From: Hyphomicrobiales bacterium
Lineage (GTDB): Bacteria; Pseudomonadota; Alphaproteobacteria; Rhizobiales; CAJQND01
DNA length: 64,000 nucleotides
Assembly (NCBI GenBank): GCA_028285595.1
Contig: JANQOW010000113.1
Location: 58,962-122,961 of the forward strand
Reading direction: 5' to 3'
Notes under the pieces: generated by a model
Databases searched by the model: none
What the model was told of the DNA's origin: nothing
What the model saw: the letters and a program-made list of their open reading frames with translations, nothing else
Translations under genes and position numbers: made by a program
Part shown: positions 52,970 to 61,435 of the stretch, piece by piece
Layout of the letters: every line of letters begins with the position of its first letter
Numbering within the stretch: position 1 is the stretch's first letter

Positions 52970-54133
52970 ATGACAGGGACGGGACACATCGTCTTCGGCA
53001 ATATGGAAGACGTGATATACGGTAAACCCGCCGCAGAAGCGGTGGCGCAAACCGCAGGCCGGGTAGGCGCGCGGCGTGTCTTCCTGATGGTGAGCGGTAC
53101 GCTGCGGCGGACCACTGACGAGGTTTCCAAGGTGGAGGCCGCGCTCGGGGAGCGGTGCGTGGGCATCTTCGATGACATGCCGCAGCACACACCGCGCTCC
53201 GCCGTGGTCAGCGCAACGGAAATGGCGCGCAGCGCCGGCGCAGATCTCATTGTCACGGTGGGCGGCGGGTCCATCACCGACGGCGCCAAGGCCGTGCAGC
53301 TCTGTCTGGCCAACGAGATCTCCACCATAGAAGGCATGGACGCCTTTGTGGACGCCGAGGCGGCCAAAACCGCCTTGAGCACGCCGCTCAAGGTGCGTCA
53401 GGTGACGGTGCCCACAACCCTCTCCGGAGGTGAATTCAACCCCGGCGCGGGGGTTACAGATGACCGCACGAAGACCAAGCAACTCTTCAAACATCCCGGC
53501 GCCGTGCCGCGCACCGTGATTTTGGACCCCGCGGTCACCGTCCACACCCCCGAATGGCTCTGGATCTCCACAGGGATCCGGGCCGTAGACCATTGCGTGG
53601 AAGGGATTTGCTCGGCCGAGGCGCACCCTTATGGCGATGCCCAGGCCGCCAAGGGACTTGCCCTTTTTGCCAGCGGCTTGCCGAGCGTCTTGAAAGACCC
53701 GATGGACTTGGAGGCCCGGTTGGCCTGCCAGATGGCCACATGGCTCTCCATGGGCCCTCTGACCAGCGGCGTTCCCATGGGCGCGAGCCATGGCATCGGC
53801 TATGTTCTGGGCACCCTCTTTGGAGTGCCGCACGGGCACACCTCCTGCATCATGCTGCCCTCGGTGATGGCCTGGAACAAGCCGGCCAATGCGGCGCGCC
53901 AGGCGCTGATCTCGGAGATCATGGGCCGGCCGGGCGAAGAGGCTTCAGACGTTCTGGACGCCTTTATCGGGGGCCTGGGCATGCCCCGTTCCCTGAAAGC
54001 GGCCGATATTGGGGCCGATGCGTTCGATAAGATCGCCGAAGGGGCCATGAAGACCCCCTGGATCCCCCGAAATCCGCGGCCCATCCCCTCGCCCGCCGAG
54101 ATCAAGGAGATCCTGGCACTTGCGGCGGGCTAA
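52970..54133 (+). CDS. Iron-containing alcohol dehydrogenase, maleylacetate reductase-like
   Basis: A 387-residue dehydroquinate synthase-like dehydrogenase. The NAD-binding segment is [37 protein letters not shown] is close to maleylacetate reductases, and metal ligands are in [23 protein letters not shown] and GVPHGHTSC. Maleylacetate reductase makes 3-oxoadipate in aromatic degradation, but the family also includes other alcohol dehydrogenases. It is divergent from the BetI-like regulator and convergent with the VOC gene (stop codons overlap). No ring-cleavage gene is nearby, so the substrate is open. Confidence 0.88.
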   Translation: MTGTGHIVFGNMEDVIYGKPAAEAVAQTAGRVGARRVFLMVSGTLRRTTDEVSKVEAALGERCVGIFDDMPQHTPRSAVVSATEMARSAGADLIVTVGGGSITDGAKAVQLCLANEISTIEGMDAFVDAEAAKTALSTPLKVRQVTVPTTLSGGEFNPGAGVTDDRTKTKQLFKHPGAVPRTVILDPAVTVHTPEWLWISTGIRAVDHCVEGICSAEAHPYGDAQAAKGLALFASGLPSVLKDPMDLEARLACQMATWLSMGPLTSGVPMGASHGIGYVLGTLFGVPHGHTSCIMLPSVMAWNKPANAARQALISEIMGRPGEEASDVLDAFIGGLGMPRSLKAADIGADAFDKIAEGAMKTPWIPRNPRPIPSPAEIKEILALAAG

Positions 54134-54501
54134 ACATGCTGGTCGAGGAGGATCGGGTTTCCGTCCGGATCCAAGGCGATGCAACTGGCGGGACCTGATG
54201 TGCTTTCATCGGCTTCGCTGACGAAGGTGACACCGTCGGCTTTCAGCCGCTTCTGGAGCTCTCTCACATCGGTAAATTGATCCAATTCTTCGCCATTTTC
54301 ATCCCATCCGGGATTGAAGGTCAGCGTGTTCTTTTCAAACATGCCCTGAAACAGCCCAATGATGCAGCTCGGGCTCTTCAGAATGAGCCAGCCCTGGCTT
54401 TCATCGCCGCCGATGGGGTGAAACCCGAGCTTCTCATAAAACGCTTTGGAGGCGCTGAGATCCTTCACGGCGAGGCTGAGTGAGAAGTTTCCAAGATCCA
54501 T
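54130..54501 (-). CDS. VOC (glyoxalase/dioxygenase superfamily) protein
   Basis: A 123-residue protein with two beta-alpha-beta-beta-beta units ([20 protein letters not shown] and [20 protein letters not shown], then [15 protein letters not shown]). This is the vicinal oxygen chelate fold of glyoxalase I, extradiol dioxygenases and antibiotic-resistance proteins. The first metal His is replaced (SLSLAV), so catalysis is unsure. It precedes no gene and follows the GST gene by 12 bp on the same strand. Confidence 0.9.
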   Translation of the reverse strand: MDLGNFSLSLAVKDLSASKAFYEKLGFHPIGGDESQGWLILKSPSCIIGLFQGMFEKNTLTFNPGWDENGEELDQFTDVRELQKRLKADGVTFVSEADESTSGPASCIALDPDGNPILLDQHV

Positions 54502-54513
54502 GGGCGTCCTGCT

Positions 54514-55224
54514 TCAAGAGTGTTGGCGCTGCCCGGCTGCAGTCACACCACGCGGCAGCAGCGTGGCCAGATAACCCTGGCGCTGGGCCACGAGCTGGTT
54601 CATGCATTGGGAGAAATCATAGCCGATTGTCTTCTGCACGGAAGCCAAATCACACAACACCTGATGCCAGGCGGCCACTTTGGGAAAGCGCATGGCAGGT
54701 GCAAGCTCGCCCAGCATGGCGTGGAAATAGTCAAGCCTAACGAAGAGCGGCGCATAGGCCGCGTCCACCAGGGAAAAGGCCCTGCCATTGAAGTAAGGCC
54801 CGTCGCCGAGGGCGCCCTCCAGGAGCTTCAGCCTGGTCTGGAAGTCCTGGACCGCATGGAAGCAGTCCGGCCCTGTGGCCACGGTGGTGAAGTCCTTGAG
54901 CGGCATCAGCACGTGTGGGGCATAGGCGATCCAGCCGCGATTGTGGGCGCGTAAGATCGGATCCTCCGGCATCAGAGGCGGCGGCGTCACCTCATCGATG
55001 AACTCTGCGATGATGGCGGGTTCGAAGACGGACGCCTCCCCATTGACCCGCAGGACCGGAACTTTGCCTCTGGGCGAGATTTCGCGGAACCACGGGGGCG
55101 GGGTGACGGGATCGATGAAGGTGACCGTGTGTTTCACCTGCTTATGGGTGAGCAAAATGGCCGCGCGCTGAACGAACGGGCACAGGCGAAACGAGATCAG
55201 CTCCAGGGCAGGCGCGCGGGTCAT
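54514..55224 (-). CDS. Glutathione S-transferase family protein
   Basis: A 236-residue protein. The thioredoxin-like N-terminal domain contains ISFRLCPFVQRAAILLTHKQ with a Cys-Pro active site as in omega-class enzymes, and the glutathione motif PRGKVPVLRVNGEASVFEPA. The helical C-terminal half has GRAFSLVDAAYAPLFVRL, typical of GSTs. Omega-like members often reduce glutathionyl-quinones or dehydroascorbate rather than conjugate. It is the first gene of a likely GST-VOC unit. Confidence 0.93.
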   Translation of the reverse strand: MTRAPALELISFRLCPFVQRAAILLTHKQVKHTVTFIDPVTPPPWFREISPRGKVPVLRVNGEASVFEPAIIAEFIDEVTPPPLMPEDPILRAHNRGWIAYAPHVLMPLKDFTTVATGPDCFHAVQDFQTRLKLLEGALGDGPYFNGRAFSLVDAAYAPLFVRLDYFHAMLGELAPAMRFPKVAAWHQVLCDLASVQKTIGYDFSQCMNQLVAQRQGYLATLLPRGVTAAGQRQHS

Positions 55225-55289
55225 GCCCGGGTTATCTTAGATTCGCCCGGGCCAGGTCAATTCTCGCTATCCGCCCGCACCTCTCTACT

Positions 55290-55454
55290 CTCCGTCATCC
55301 CCGCTCTATAGCTCCGTCATCCCCGCTCTATAGCTCCGTCATCCCCGCGAAAGCGGGGATCCAGGGCAACAGACATCGGAGCAAACCGCACCTGGGTCCC
55401 CGCGTTCGCGGGGATGACGGGGTGTTCGCGGGGATGACGGGGTGTTCGCGAGGC
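55290..55454. repeat. Tandem and palindromic repeat cluster
   Basis: A 22-bp unit (CTCCGTCATCCCCGCTCTAT then AG) is repeated in tandem at 55290 and 55312 and begins again at 55334, where it runs into the palindrome CCCCGC-GAAA-GCGGGG (55345-55360). A 20-bp unit with GTTCGCGGGGATGACGGGGT follows at 55404 and 55424, with a decayed third at 55444. CCCCGCGTTCGCGGGG overlaps the first. No gene lies in 55225-55474. The same GTCATCCCCGC...GCGGGGAT family occurs near 375-400. Confidence 0.85.
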
Positions 55455-55474
55455 TGACGCCAGTGCCAGCGCGC

Positions 55475-56824
55475 CTACCGCTCGCTGAAGGACGTGGAGA
55501 ACGACCGGTAAATCGGGCGTAAGAGATAGCGCACCAGAGATTTTGCCCCGGTGACGATCTCCGCCTGAACCAACATGCCCGGCAGGAGCTGATGCTGATT
55601 GGCGCCTTGGCCCACATGGTCCTGGTTCAGGGCCACAATGCCCTTGTAATAGGGCTCGCCCTTGTCGGTCAGGAACGTGGTGGGCGAGATATGGCGCACC
55701 TTGCCCTCAATCGGCTTGTAGCGCACCGGATCGAAAGTGGTCACCTTCACCCGCGCTTCAAACCCGACCGCCAGATGGCCAATATCGTCCGGCCTGATCT
55801 GTACTTCCGCCACCAGTTCCTGGCCCAAAGGCACCACGGTGGCCACCTGTTCGCCGGCGCGGATCACTTGACCGATGGTCTTGGCGGTCAGCGATTGCAC
55901 GACGCCGCGGACCGGCGCGCGCACCACGAGGCGGGTGACCCGGTCATTGTGCTTGCGGATCACCTCGCGCAGCTCTTCCAGCTCTGCAGAGAGCTTACCG
56001 CGGCTGTCGGAGAGCTGACGGTCCAATTCGGTATCGAGCTCGGCCAACTTGATGCGCGTTTCGGCGAGACTTTCCTTGGCCGCTTCCAGTTGCCCGTTGG
56101 TGGTGACCAGGCCCTCGTTCACCTTCTCGCGCTGACGGAGCACTTCCAGATAAACGGACTTGGACACAAGCTCTTGATCATAAAGATCTTTTTTCATGGT
56201 GATCTGCTCATCGAGGATCTTTGCCTGGTCCTCGATGCTGCGGATCTGGCCTTCAAAGGCTTTCTTTTCGGCAATGCGGAGCTGAATGCGGGCCTGCAGT
56301 TCCTCGCGGGCCTTTTCGGCCTGGTCAACCGCGGCCTGATAGGCTTTCATCTGGTCGGAGCGCAGCACCGGATAGTTCAGCCCGAATTCACTGAAGTCAG
56401 GCTTTCGGCGCTCGAGCAGCGCATCGGTCCGTTCGATTTGCAAGGTCAGCGCAGCGGAGCGCACCCTGAGCTGATCCAGATCGGCCAAAGCGGCTGTGGG
56501 CTGCAAACGCACCAAAACGGCGCCCTTCTCCACCACCTGACCTTCCTGGACGGAGATTTCATTAACCTGGCCGCCTTCCAGATGCTGCACGGTGTGCACA
56601 GACCCCACGGGCTTCACTTCGCCCGGAGCCATGGTGAGTTCGCGGAATTCCGTGGCTGATCCCCACATCACAAGTGCCAACAGAAACGCGCACCCCAAAA
56701 AGATCGTCGCCCGCGCCATACCCGGCGCGTGGCCATCTTCCATAGCCAGCGGAAGGTTGAGCCCTTTACCGTCATCGGGGCCATAGACCGCCTTGGTGAT
56801 GGGCTTGCGTTTGTGTGTTGCCAT
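55475..56824 (-). CDS. HlyD-family membrane-fusion protein of a type I secretion system
   Basis: A 449-residue periplasmic adaptor. One N-terminal transmembrane helix (ATIFLGCAFLLALVMWGSAT), a biotinyl-like domain (GGQVNEISVQEGQVVEKGAV), a long alpha-helical hairpin region between about residues 120 and 290 with coiled-coil character, and a second lipoyl half (APVRGVVQSLTAKTIGQVIR). The C-terminal region VRYKPIEGKVRHISPTTFLT is typical of T1SS adaptors such as PrtE/LapC. It should link the ABC proteins to an outer-membrane TolC-type channel, not present in the window. It lies 202 bp downstream of the second ABC gene, with palindromic repeats in between. Confidence 0.94.
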   Translation of the reverse strand: MATHKRKPITKAVYGPDDGKGLNLPLAMEDGHAPGMARATIFLGCAFLLALVMWGSATEFRELTMAPGEVKPVGSVHTVQHLEGGQVNEISVQEGQVVEKGAVLVRLQPTAALADLDQLRVRSAALTLQIERTDALLERRKPDFSEFGLNYPVLRSDQMKAYQAAVDQAEKAREELQARIQLRIAEKKAFEGQIRSIEDQAKILDEQITMKKDLYDQELVSKSVYLEVLRQREKVNEGLVTTNGQLEAAKESLAETRIKLAELDTELDRQLSDSRGKLSAELEELREVIRKHNDRVTRLVVRAPVRGVVQSLTAKTIGQVIRAGEQVATVVPLGQELVAEVQIRPDDIGHLAVGFEARVKVTTFDPVRYKPIEGKVRHISPTTFLTDKGEPYYKGIVALNQDHVGQGANQHQLLPGMLVQAEIVTGAKSLVRYLLRPIYRSFSTSFSER

Positions 56825-56940
56825 TCTCTTCTCAGGGCTGGCCGGAACCAGCGCCCCTTTACTTACGCATTACGAACGGCTGGCAGCGTACCGGCCAGGG
56901 TTTGAAGTATGGTTAATGAAAACAGAAATTTTCTGCCGCT

Positions 56941-57009
56941 CCCCTGCGAAGGCAGGGGCCCATAGCTTACACCGCTCCCTTGGCTAAGAAGGTCCCTGCT
57001 TTAGCAGGA
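56941..57009. repeat. Palindromic repeats between T1SS genes
   Basis: CCCCTGC-GAA-G-GCAGGGG at 56941-56957 and CCCTGC-TTTA-GCAGG at 56994-57008 lie in the 202-bp gap between the second ABC gene and the adaptor gene. A shared flank (CCCTTGGCTAAGAAGG) precedes the second copy. They sit inside the probable operon, so they could affect mRNA processing or relative expression. Confidence 0.8.
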
Positions 57010-57026
57010 ACGCGGGGGACCGGCTT

Positions 57027-59246
57027 CTAAGCCGCCTTCTGGATCATCGGGAGCACTTCTTCAGGTGGGCCGTCCAGCGCCGCCTGGCCGTCCTGTAGAT
57101 AGACGATGCGGTCGGCAAAGGCCATGCGGGCCAGATCATGGGTCACATGAATGACCGTGGCACTGCCCTTCAAGCTGGCCATTTTGCGCTTAAACGCCTG
57201 GCTGCCGGCCGGGTCCATACCCGCCTCGGGCTTGTCGAGCAGGTAGAGCACGGGATCCTTTACATAAGCCCGGGCCAAAAGCAGGCGCTGGCAGATTCCG
57301 GCATCCAGCTCTTCAAACTCGGTCTTGGTGAAGTAGGTGTCCAGCCCATCAGGGAAGGTGGAGGCGCAGCTATCGAGCCCTGCATCGCGCCAGGCTTCGC
57401 GGAGCTGGTATTCCGTGGCCGTGGGATTGGCCATCACCAGATTTTCCTCAATGGTGCCGGGAAAGAAATCGAAGGTTTCTCCCACATAGCCCACCATACG
57501 GCGGTACTCGGCCGGGTCGGCGTGGCGCAGATCCACGCCATCGATCAAAACCGAGCCGGAACCGGTTTGATAAAGCCCACAGAGCAGCTTTAAGAGCACA
57601 GACTTGCCCGAGCCGCTGGGGCCGGTCACAGCAACGATCTGGCCAGGCTCAATGCGCATGTTCACGCCTGCCAGGGCCGGGTCGGCGGATTTGGCATGCC
57701 GGAAGCTGATGCGCTTGAGCGTGACCTGGCCCTCATATTTGCGCGCCAGGATCGGCACCGTGCTCGGCTCGCGCTCCAGGGCGGCGGCCATCAGGTGGTT
57801 GATCTGGCGGAACGCATGGATCACCTGGCTGACGCGGCTGAGGCTGAGGAAGCTCGCCTGTATGGGGGCCATAACCCGCCAGACCAGCGCCATGGTAGCG
57901 ATCAGCGCGCCGATTGTCAGGTCGCCGGCAATCACCATAACCGCGCCGAGATAAAGGGTCGCCGTGCCGCCACAGGCGATCAGGAGCTGGGTCAGCGTCA
58001 TCACGAACAGGTTGAGCTGCTCAGACTTGAAGTGGCGCACGGCCGAGAGCTTGATCAGGTCGGTGTAACGGCCAAGCCAAACGTCCTGGGCATCGTTTTC
58101 CTTCACCGCCCGATGCTTGGTCACCGTCTCCAGATGGAAGCTGTGGATGGCCTGGCGCGATTGGCCGGTGAGACCCAGCCGGCGTTTGTGCATGGGCACA
58201 ATCGTGATCGCCATAACCGCAAAGATCACCATCAGCCCAATGGGCACCCAGACCAGAGAGCCGCCGATGAGGGCGATTGTGGCCAGGAACACCAGGATGA
58301 ACGGCATGTCCAGGAAGGCATGCGCCATGGAGCCGGAAAAGAAGTCGCGCACGTTTTCAAACTGCCGAAGCCGGGTCATCTGGGCACTGATGGGTGCATC
58401 CTCGACCGCCGGCAAAGGCAAATACAGCAACTGCTCAAAGGCTTTGGACGAGGTGAGCGTCTCAAACCGGGTGCCCAGATAGGCCAGCGCCCGTCCGCGG
58501 ATACTGCGCAAGCCAAGTTCGGTCACCAAAATGATCACAATGGCCACGATCAGATAGGTGAGGGTTTCGGTGGAGCGCGTGCCGATGGCCTTGTCGTATA
58601 CGGTCATCACGAACAGCGGAACCGCCAGGGCCGTCAAGTTGGTGAACAAGGTGATGCCGTAAAGCTTGATAATCAGCGATCGGAAGCGGGCGACCAGCAC
58701 GCCAATCCAGTTGTCATGCACCACATCGCGCACCTCTTCGGCAGGGTCGATGTGGTAGGGAATGAACACTTGGCGTTTGATGCTTGAGGCCAAGGTCACC
58801 AGTTCGCCGGTCTGGCTGCTGAAGGCCAGCACGCCGTCCTCGGTGTGCTCCAAGAGAACATAGATGGCGCCCTGATACTTGGTCAGCGCGGGAAAGTCGT
58901 CGTCTTCCAGATCTTCCAGCACCGTCAGGTGGGAGCTGATCTCATAGCCAAGCTTGCTAAGCGCACCGCAATAGTCTGCTATGCCGCCCAAGTCGGCGCC
59001 GGCGGGCAGATTTTCTGCCACCTGAAGCTGGTTGCCAGGCCATTTGAGCGCGCGCATGAGCTCGTGGAAACAGGCCAGATGACGCTGCTGCTCTTTGTTG
59101 GTGGCGCGGGTTCTGGTGGCGCGGCGGCGCTCCTTATCCGGCCCCTCCTCCGGCGCCTTGAAGGCATTCTGCAGCCGCGCGAGCTGGCCCAGAATGTCAT
59201 TCTGAGCAGCATCGACCGGTTCACGTTCTGGCAAGACGTCAGTCAT
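57027..59246 (-). CDS. ABC transporter (T1SS type) with C39-like N-terminal domain, Walker A intact
   Basis: A 739-residue exporter half. The N-terminal 140 residues include a domain without protease Cys (LGGIADYCGALSKLGYEISS, ALTKYQGAIYVLLEHTEDG) resembling the inactive C39-like domain of RTX-protein exporters. The transmembrane part follows (LIIKLYGITLFTNLTALAVP and others). The nucleotide-binding domain has an intact Walker A (AVTGPSGSGKSVLLKLLCG), but the signature is LDAGICQR instead of LSGGQ and Walker B reads LYLLDKPEAGMD, with Lys in place of the catalytic Glu. The His switch is kept in IHVTHD. It overlaps the upstream ABC gene by 8 bp. Weak hydrolysis is expected unless the partner compensates. 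Confidence 0.93.
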   Translation of the reverse strand: MTDVLPEREPVDAAQNDILGQLARLQNAFKAPEEGPDKERRRATRTRATNKEQQRHLACFHELMRALKWPGNQLQVAENLPAGADLGGIADYCGALSKLGYEISSHLTVLEDLEDDDFPALTKYQGAIYVLLEHTEDGVLAFSSQTGELVTLASSIKRQVFIPYHIDPAEEVRDVVHDNWIGVLVARFRSLIIKLYGITLFTNLTALAVPLFVMTVYDKAIGTRSTETLTYLIVAIVIILVTELGLRSIRGRALAYLGTRFETLTSSKAFEQLLYLPLPAVEDAPISAQMTRLRQFENVRDFFSGSMAHAFLDMPFILVFLATIALIGGSLVWVPIGLMVIFAVMAITIVPMHKRRLGLTGQSRQAIHSFHLETVTKHRAVKENDAQDVWLGRYTDLIKLSAVRHFKSEQLNLFVMTLTQLLIACGGTATLYLGAVMVIAGDLTIGALIATMALVWRVMAPIQASFLSLSRVSQVIHAFRQINHLMAAALEREPSTVPILARKYEGQVTLKRISFRHAKSADPALAGVNMRIEPGQIVAVTGPSGSGKSVLLKLLCGLYQTGSGSVLIDGVDLRHADPAEYRRMVGYVGETFDFFPGTIEENLVMANPTATEYQLREAWRDAGLDSCASTFPDGLDTYFTKTEFEELDAGICQRLLLARAYVKDPVLYLLDKPEAGMDPAGSQAFKRKMASLKGSATVIHVTHDLARMAFADRIVYLQDGQAALDGPPEEVLPMIQKAA

Positions 59247-61101
59247 TCACAACCTTCCTCTGGCCACTGCCCAGCTTGATCCGCGGCGCCCCTGAGCGCA
59301 CCGGTTTGGCCCGCCCGGCCCTCAGTTTGCCGCCGGTCAGCTCGTAAACATGGTCCGCCATCTGCACCATGCCGGGATGGTGCGTGAAGGCAATGATTGT
59401 GGTGTCACTCAAAACGGCGCGGAACGCCTCCAGCACCGTCTGTTCAGCCACCCGGTCCAGGCGCTGAAGCGGGTTGATCAGCACCAGCAGTTTGGGGCGG
59501 CGGGCCAGCGCGCGGGCCAGCATCAGTTGCTGCAACAGCCCGGATGGCAGAAACGAAGATGAGCCCTTGATCATGCGGGTGCCATAGCCCTCCGGCATGA
59601 GGTTCACCTGATCTTCCAGACCGATCAGTTGGGACGCTTCCAGGGCATCATCCAGTGCCCTGCCGCGGCGGAACATGGTGATGTTTTGCAACAAGGTGCC
59701 GTCGAACAAGGTGGGTTGGTCTGAAACGCAGGCCACTTGTTTGCGGATCGCCATGGCGCCGATTTCGGCGGCAACCTGACCATCAAACTCAACCTGGCCC
59801 TCAACGGGCTGGATTTCCCCGCACAAGAGGGCCGCGAGCTCGCGCACACCGCCGCCGTCCACCGGCTTGATGACGGTGAGTTTGTGGGCCTTCGCGGTGA
59901 GATTGATCAGATCGAGCTGGTGGCCGCTTTCGCTTTCGGGCCGATGGGAGACGCCGCGCACCACCACTTCGCCGCTGAAGGGCGCTGCCGTGCCAATACC
60001 GGCATCAGCCTCATCGTCGCGCATTTCCATCAGATCCGACTGAAGACCTCGGGCGATCTGCAGGTTTTGGATCTGGGACCACAGCCCCAAGGCGCGCACC
60101 AGCGGCTGCATGGAACGTCCCGTCAGCAAAGTGACGGCGGCAAGCGCACCAATGGAGAGCTGGCCGGAAAGCACATGAAACGCGCCGAAAGAGACCATCA
60201 CCACAATGGCCGCGTTGGCGAACACCGATGAGAGGCTGTGCGCCTCCGCCGCCAGCACCACGGTGCCGTAGTTCAGCTCTGAACCGCGCTTGCAAAACTT
60301 GTCATGGGTCCGCTGAAAGAGCCCTTCGCTGACATTTGCCTTCACCCCGCTCATGGACGAGAGCGCATCCAAGACAAAGCCATGGCGCTCGATATCGTGG
60401 CCGCTGCGCTGAATCAGAAGCTCTCTGAGCAGAGCGCCGTGGCGTATCGTGAGGGCGCCGAACGCTCCGATCAATATCAAGGGCACGAACAGCAAGGGCC
60501 CGGCGATCAGGTAAACCAGGCCGGCAAACAGCAGAACAAACGGCAAGTCGATCAGCAAAAGCCGTGACTGGCCGCCGTAGAACTGCCGCAAGGTGTCGAT
60601 GGCATTGAGCCTGTGCACATGGATGCTGGAGCGTTCCGATTGAACAATGGTACTGGGCGCGTCCAGGATCTTGCGCATGTGCGCTTCGGCGGCCCGAACC
60701 TCATATTTCGCCGCCGCCCACCCGGTAAGCCAGGAGCGGGCCGTCCGCATGATAGCTTCCAAGATGAGAGCACCCAACAGACCGAGAATCAGCAGTGTGA
60801 ATGTGTGGAGGGCCTGATTGGGGATGATGCGATCATAAACCTGGAGAATGACCAGGGGTGTTGCAAGCGCCAGAAGGTTGATCAGCACGGACCCGACGAT
60901 GATGGAAAGGCTGACCGGTGGCGCTTCCACCACTTCCGGTTCGCCATCAACCTCTATGCCGGGGTCCTCGTCTGTCGGTGTGTGGTCAGTTTCCGGCTCT
61001 ATAGGAGTCGATTGAGCCTCGTCTGGGCCCTGCTCAAAGGCGGTTTCGAGTTCCCCTTGCAGCGCTTTGACGTCAGATTGTCCCGAATTATTCTCGGTCA
61101 T
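59239..61101 (-). CDS. ABC transporter (T1SS type) with degenerate nucleotide-binding domain
   Basis: A 620-residue exporter half. After an acidic N-terminal stretch come transmembrane segments (SIIVGSVLINLLALATPLVI and LLILGLLGALILEAIMR). The C-terminal nucleotide-binding fold is recognisable (VEGQVEFDGQ, FDGTLLQNITMFRRG) but all key motifs are changed: Walker A reads VIKPVDGGGVRELAALLCG without the P-loop Lys, the signature is LPSGLLQQ instead of LSGGQ, and Walker B reads LLVLINPLQRLD without the Asp-Glu pair. The H-loop remains (IAFTHHP). It is the first of three genes (ABC, ABC, adaptor) and divergent from the giant repeat protein. The gene is intact, so this is a conserved non-hydrolysing partner, not a pseudogene. 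Confidence 0.92.
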   Translation of the reverse strand: MTENNSGQSDVKALQGELETAFEQGPDEAQSTPIEPETDHTPTDEDPGIEVDGEPEVVEAPPVSLSIIVGSVLINLLALATPLVILQVYDRIIPNQALHTFTLLILGLLGALILEAIMRTARSWLTGWAAAKYEVRAAEAHMRKILDAPSTIVQSERSSIHVHRLNAIDTLRQFYGGQSRLLLIDLPFVLLFAGLVYLIAGPLLFVPLILIGAFGALTIRHGALLRELLIQRSGHDIERHGFVLDALSSMSGVKANVSEGLFQRTHDKFCKRGSELNYGTVVLAAEAHSLSSVFANAAIVVMVSFGAFHVLSGQLSIGALAAVTLLTGRSMQPLVRALGLWSQIQNLQIARGLQSDLMEMRDDEADAGIGTAAPFSGEVVVRGVSHRPESESGHQLDLINLTAKAHKLTVIKPVDGGGVRELAALLCGEIQPVEGQVEFDGQVAAEIGAMAIRKQVACVSDQPTLFDGTLLQNITMFRRGRALDDALEASQLIGLEDQVNLMPEGYGTRMIKGSSSFLPSGLLQQLMLARALARRPKLLVLINPLQRLDRVAEQTVLEAFRAVLSDTTIIAFTHHPGMVQMADHVYELTGGKLRAGRAKPVRSGAPRIKLGSGQRKVVND

Positions 61102-61435
61102 TTAAGCTGGCCCGGCCCCAAACGCGCGCGCCTGCACGCGTTGCGAAAGGTGATTCAAAATTCCACACATGGTTAACCTCGTCTGAAATCCTTAGCGGGA
61201 AGTTAAGGATGTGGAATCAAATCGAACGATTTTGTAACTGTCTGTAAACGCATAATATTCCTGCCTCAGTTACGACCCCTTAAGATCTTTCGCCTAAGCT
61301 CACCCCTGCATGCAGTTGTTAATGGGAGTGCGTAAGTGCGGCGCGCTTTCTCGGTTTAACCAGGGGGCTGGGCAGTTTGCGGCGCTTCAATGCGCTCTCG
61401 CGGCCGCAGCCCTCTCGGTCTAAAGGTACCTAAAG
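61102..61435. promoter_or_regulatory. Divergent promoter region of the secretion locus
   Basis: No gene lies in this 334-bp gap. TTGTAA at 61232-61237 and TAATAT at 61253-61258 make a plausible -35/-10 pair facing the giant gene, with a short 15-bp spacer. GTAACTG at 61234-61240 and CAGTTAC at 61267-61273 are exact inverted repeats flanking the -10 region and could bind a regulator. The leader to the ATG at 61436 would be long, about 170 bases. AAAGG at 61422-61426 is a possible ribosome-binding site. Confidence 0.5.

Noticed and set aside
55290..55454. 22-bp and 20-bp tandem units as a CRISPR or origin iteron set
   Set aside because: Only two full copies of each without spacers, and no replication gene nearby; they are derivatives of the same palindromic family.
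59239..61101. Pseudogene status for the degenerate ABC protein
   Set aside because: The frame is intact over 620 residues, overlaps the next gene by 8 bp, and keeps the fold and H-loop; loss is limited to catalytic motifs.
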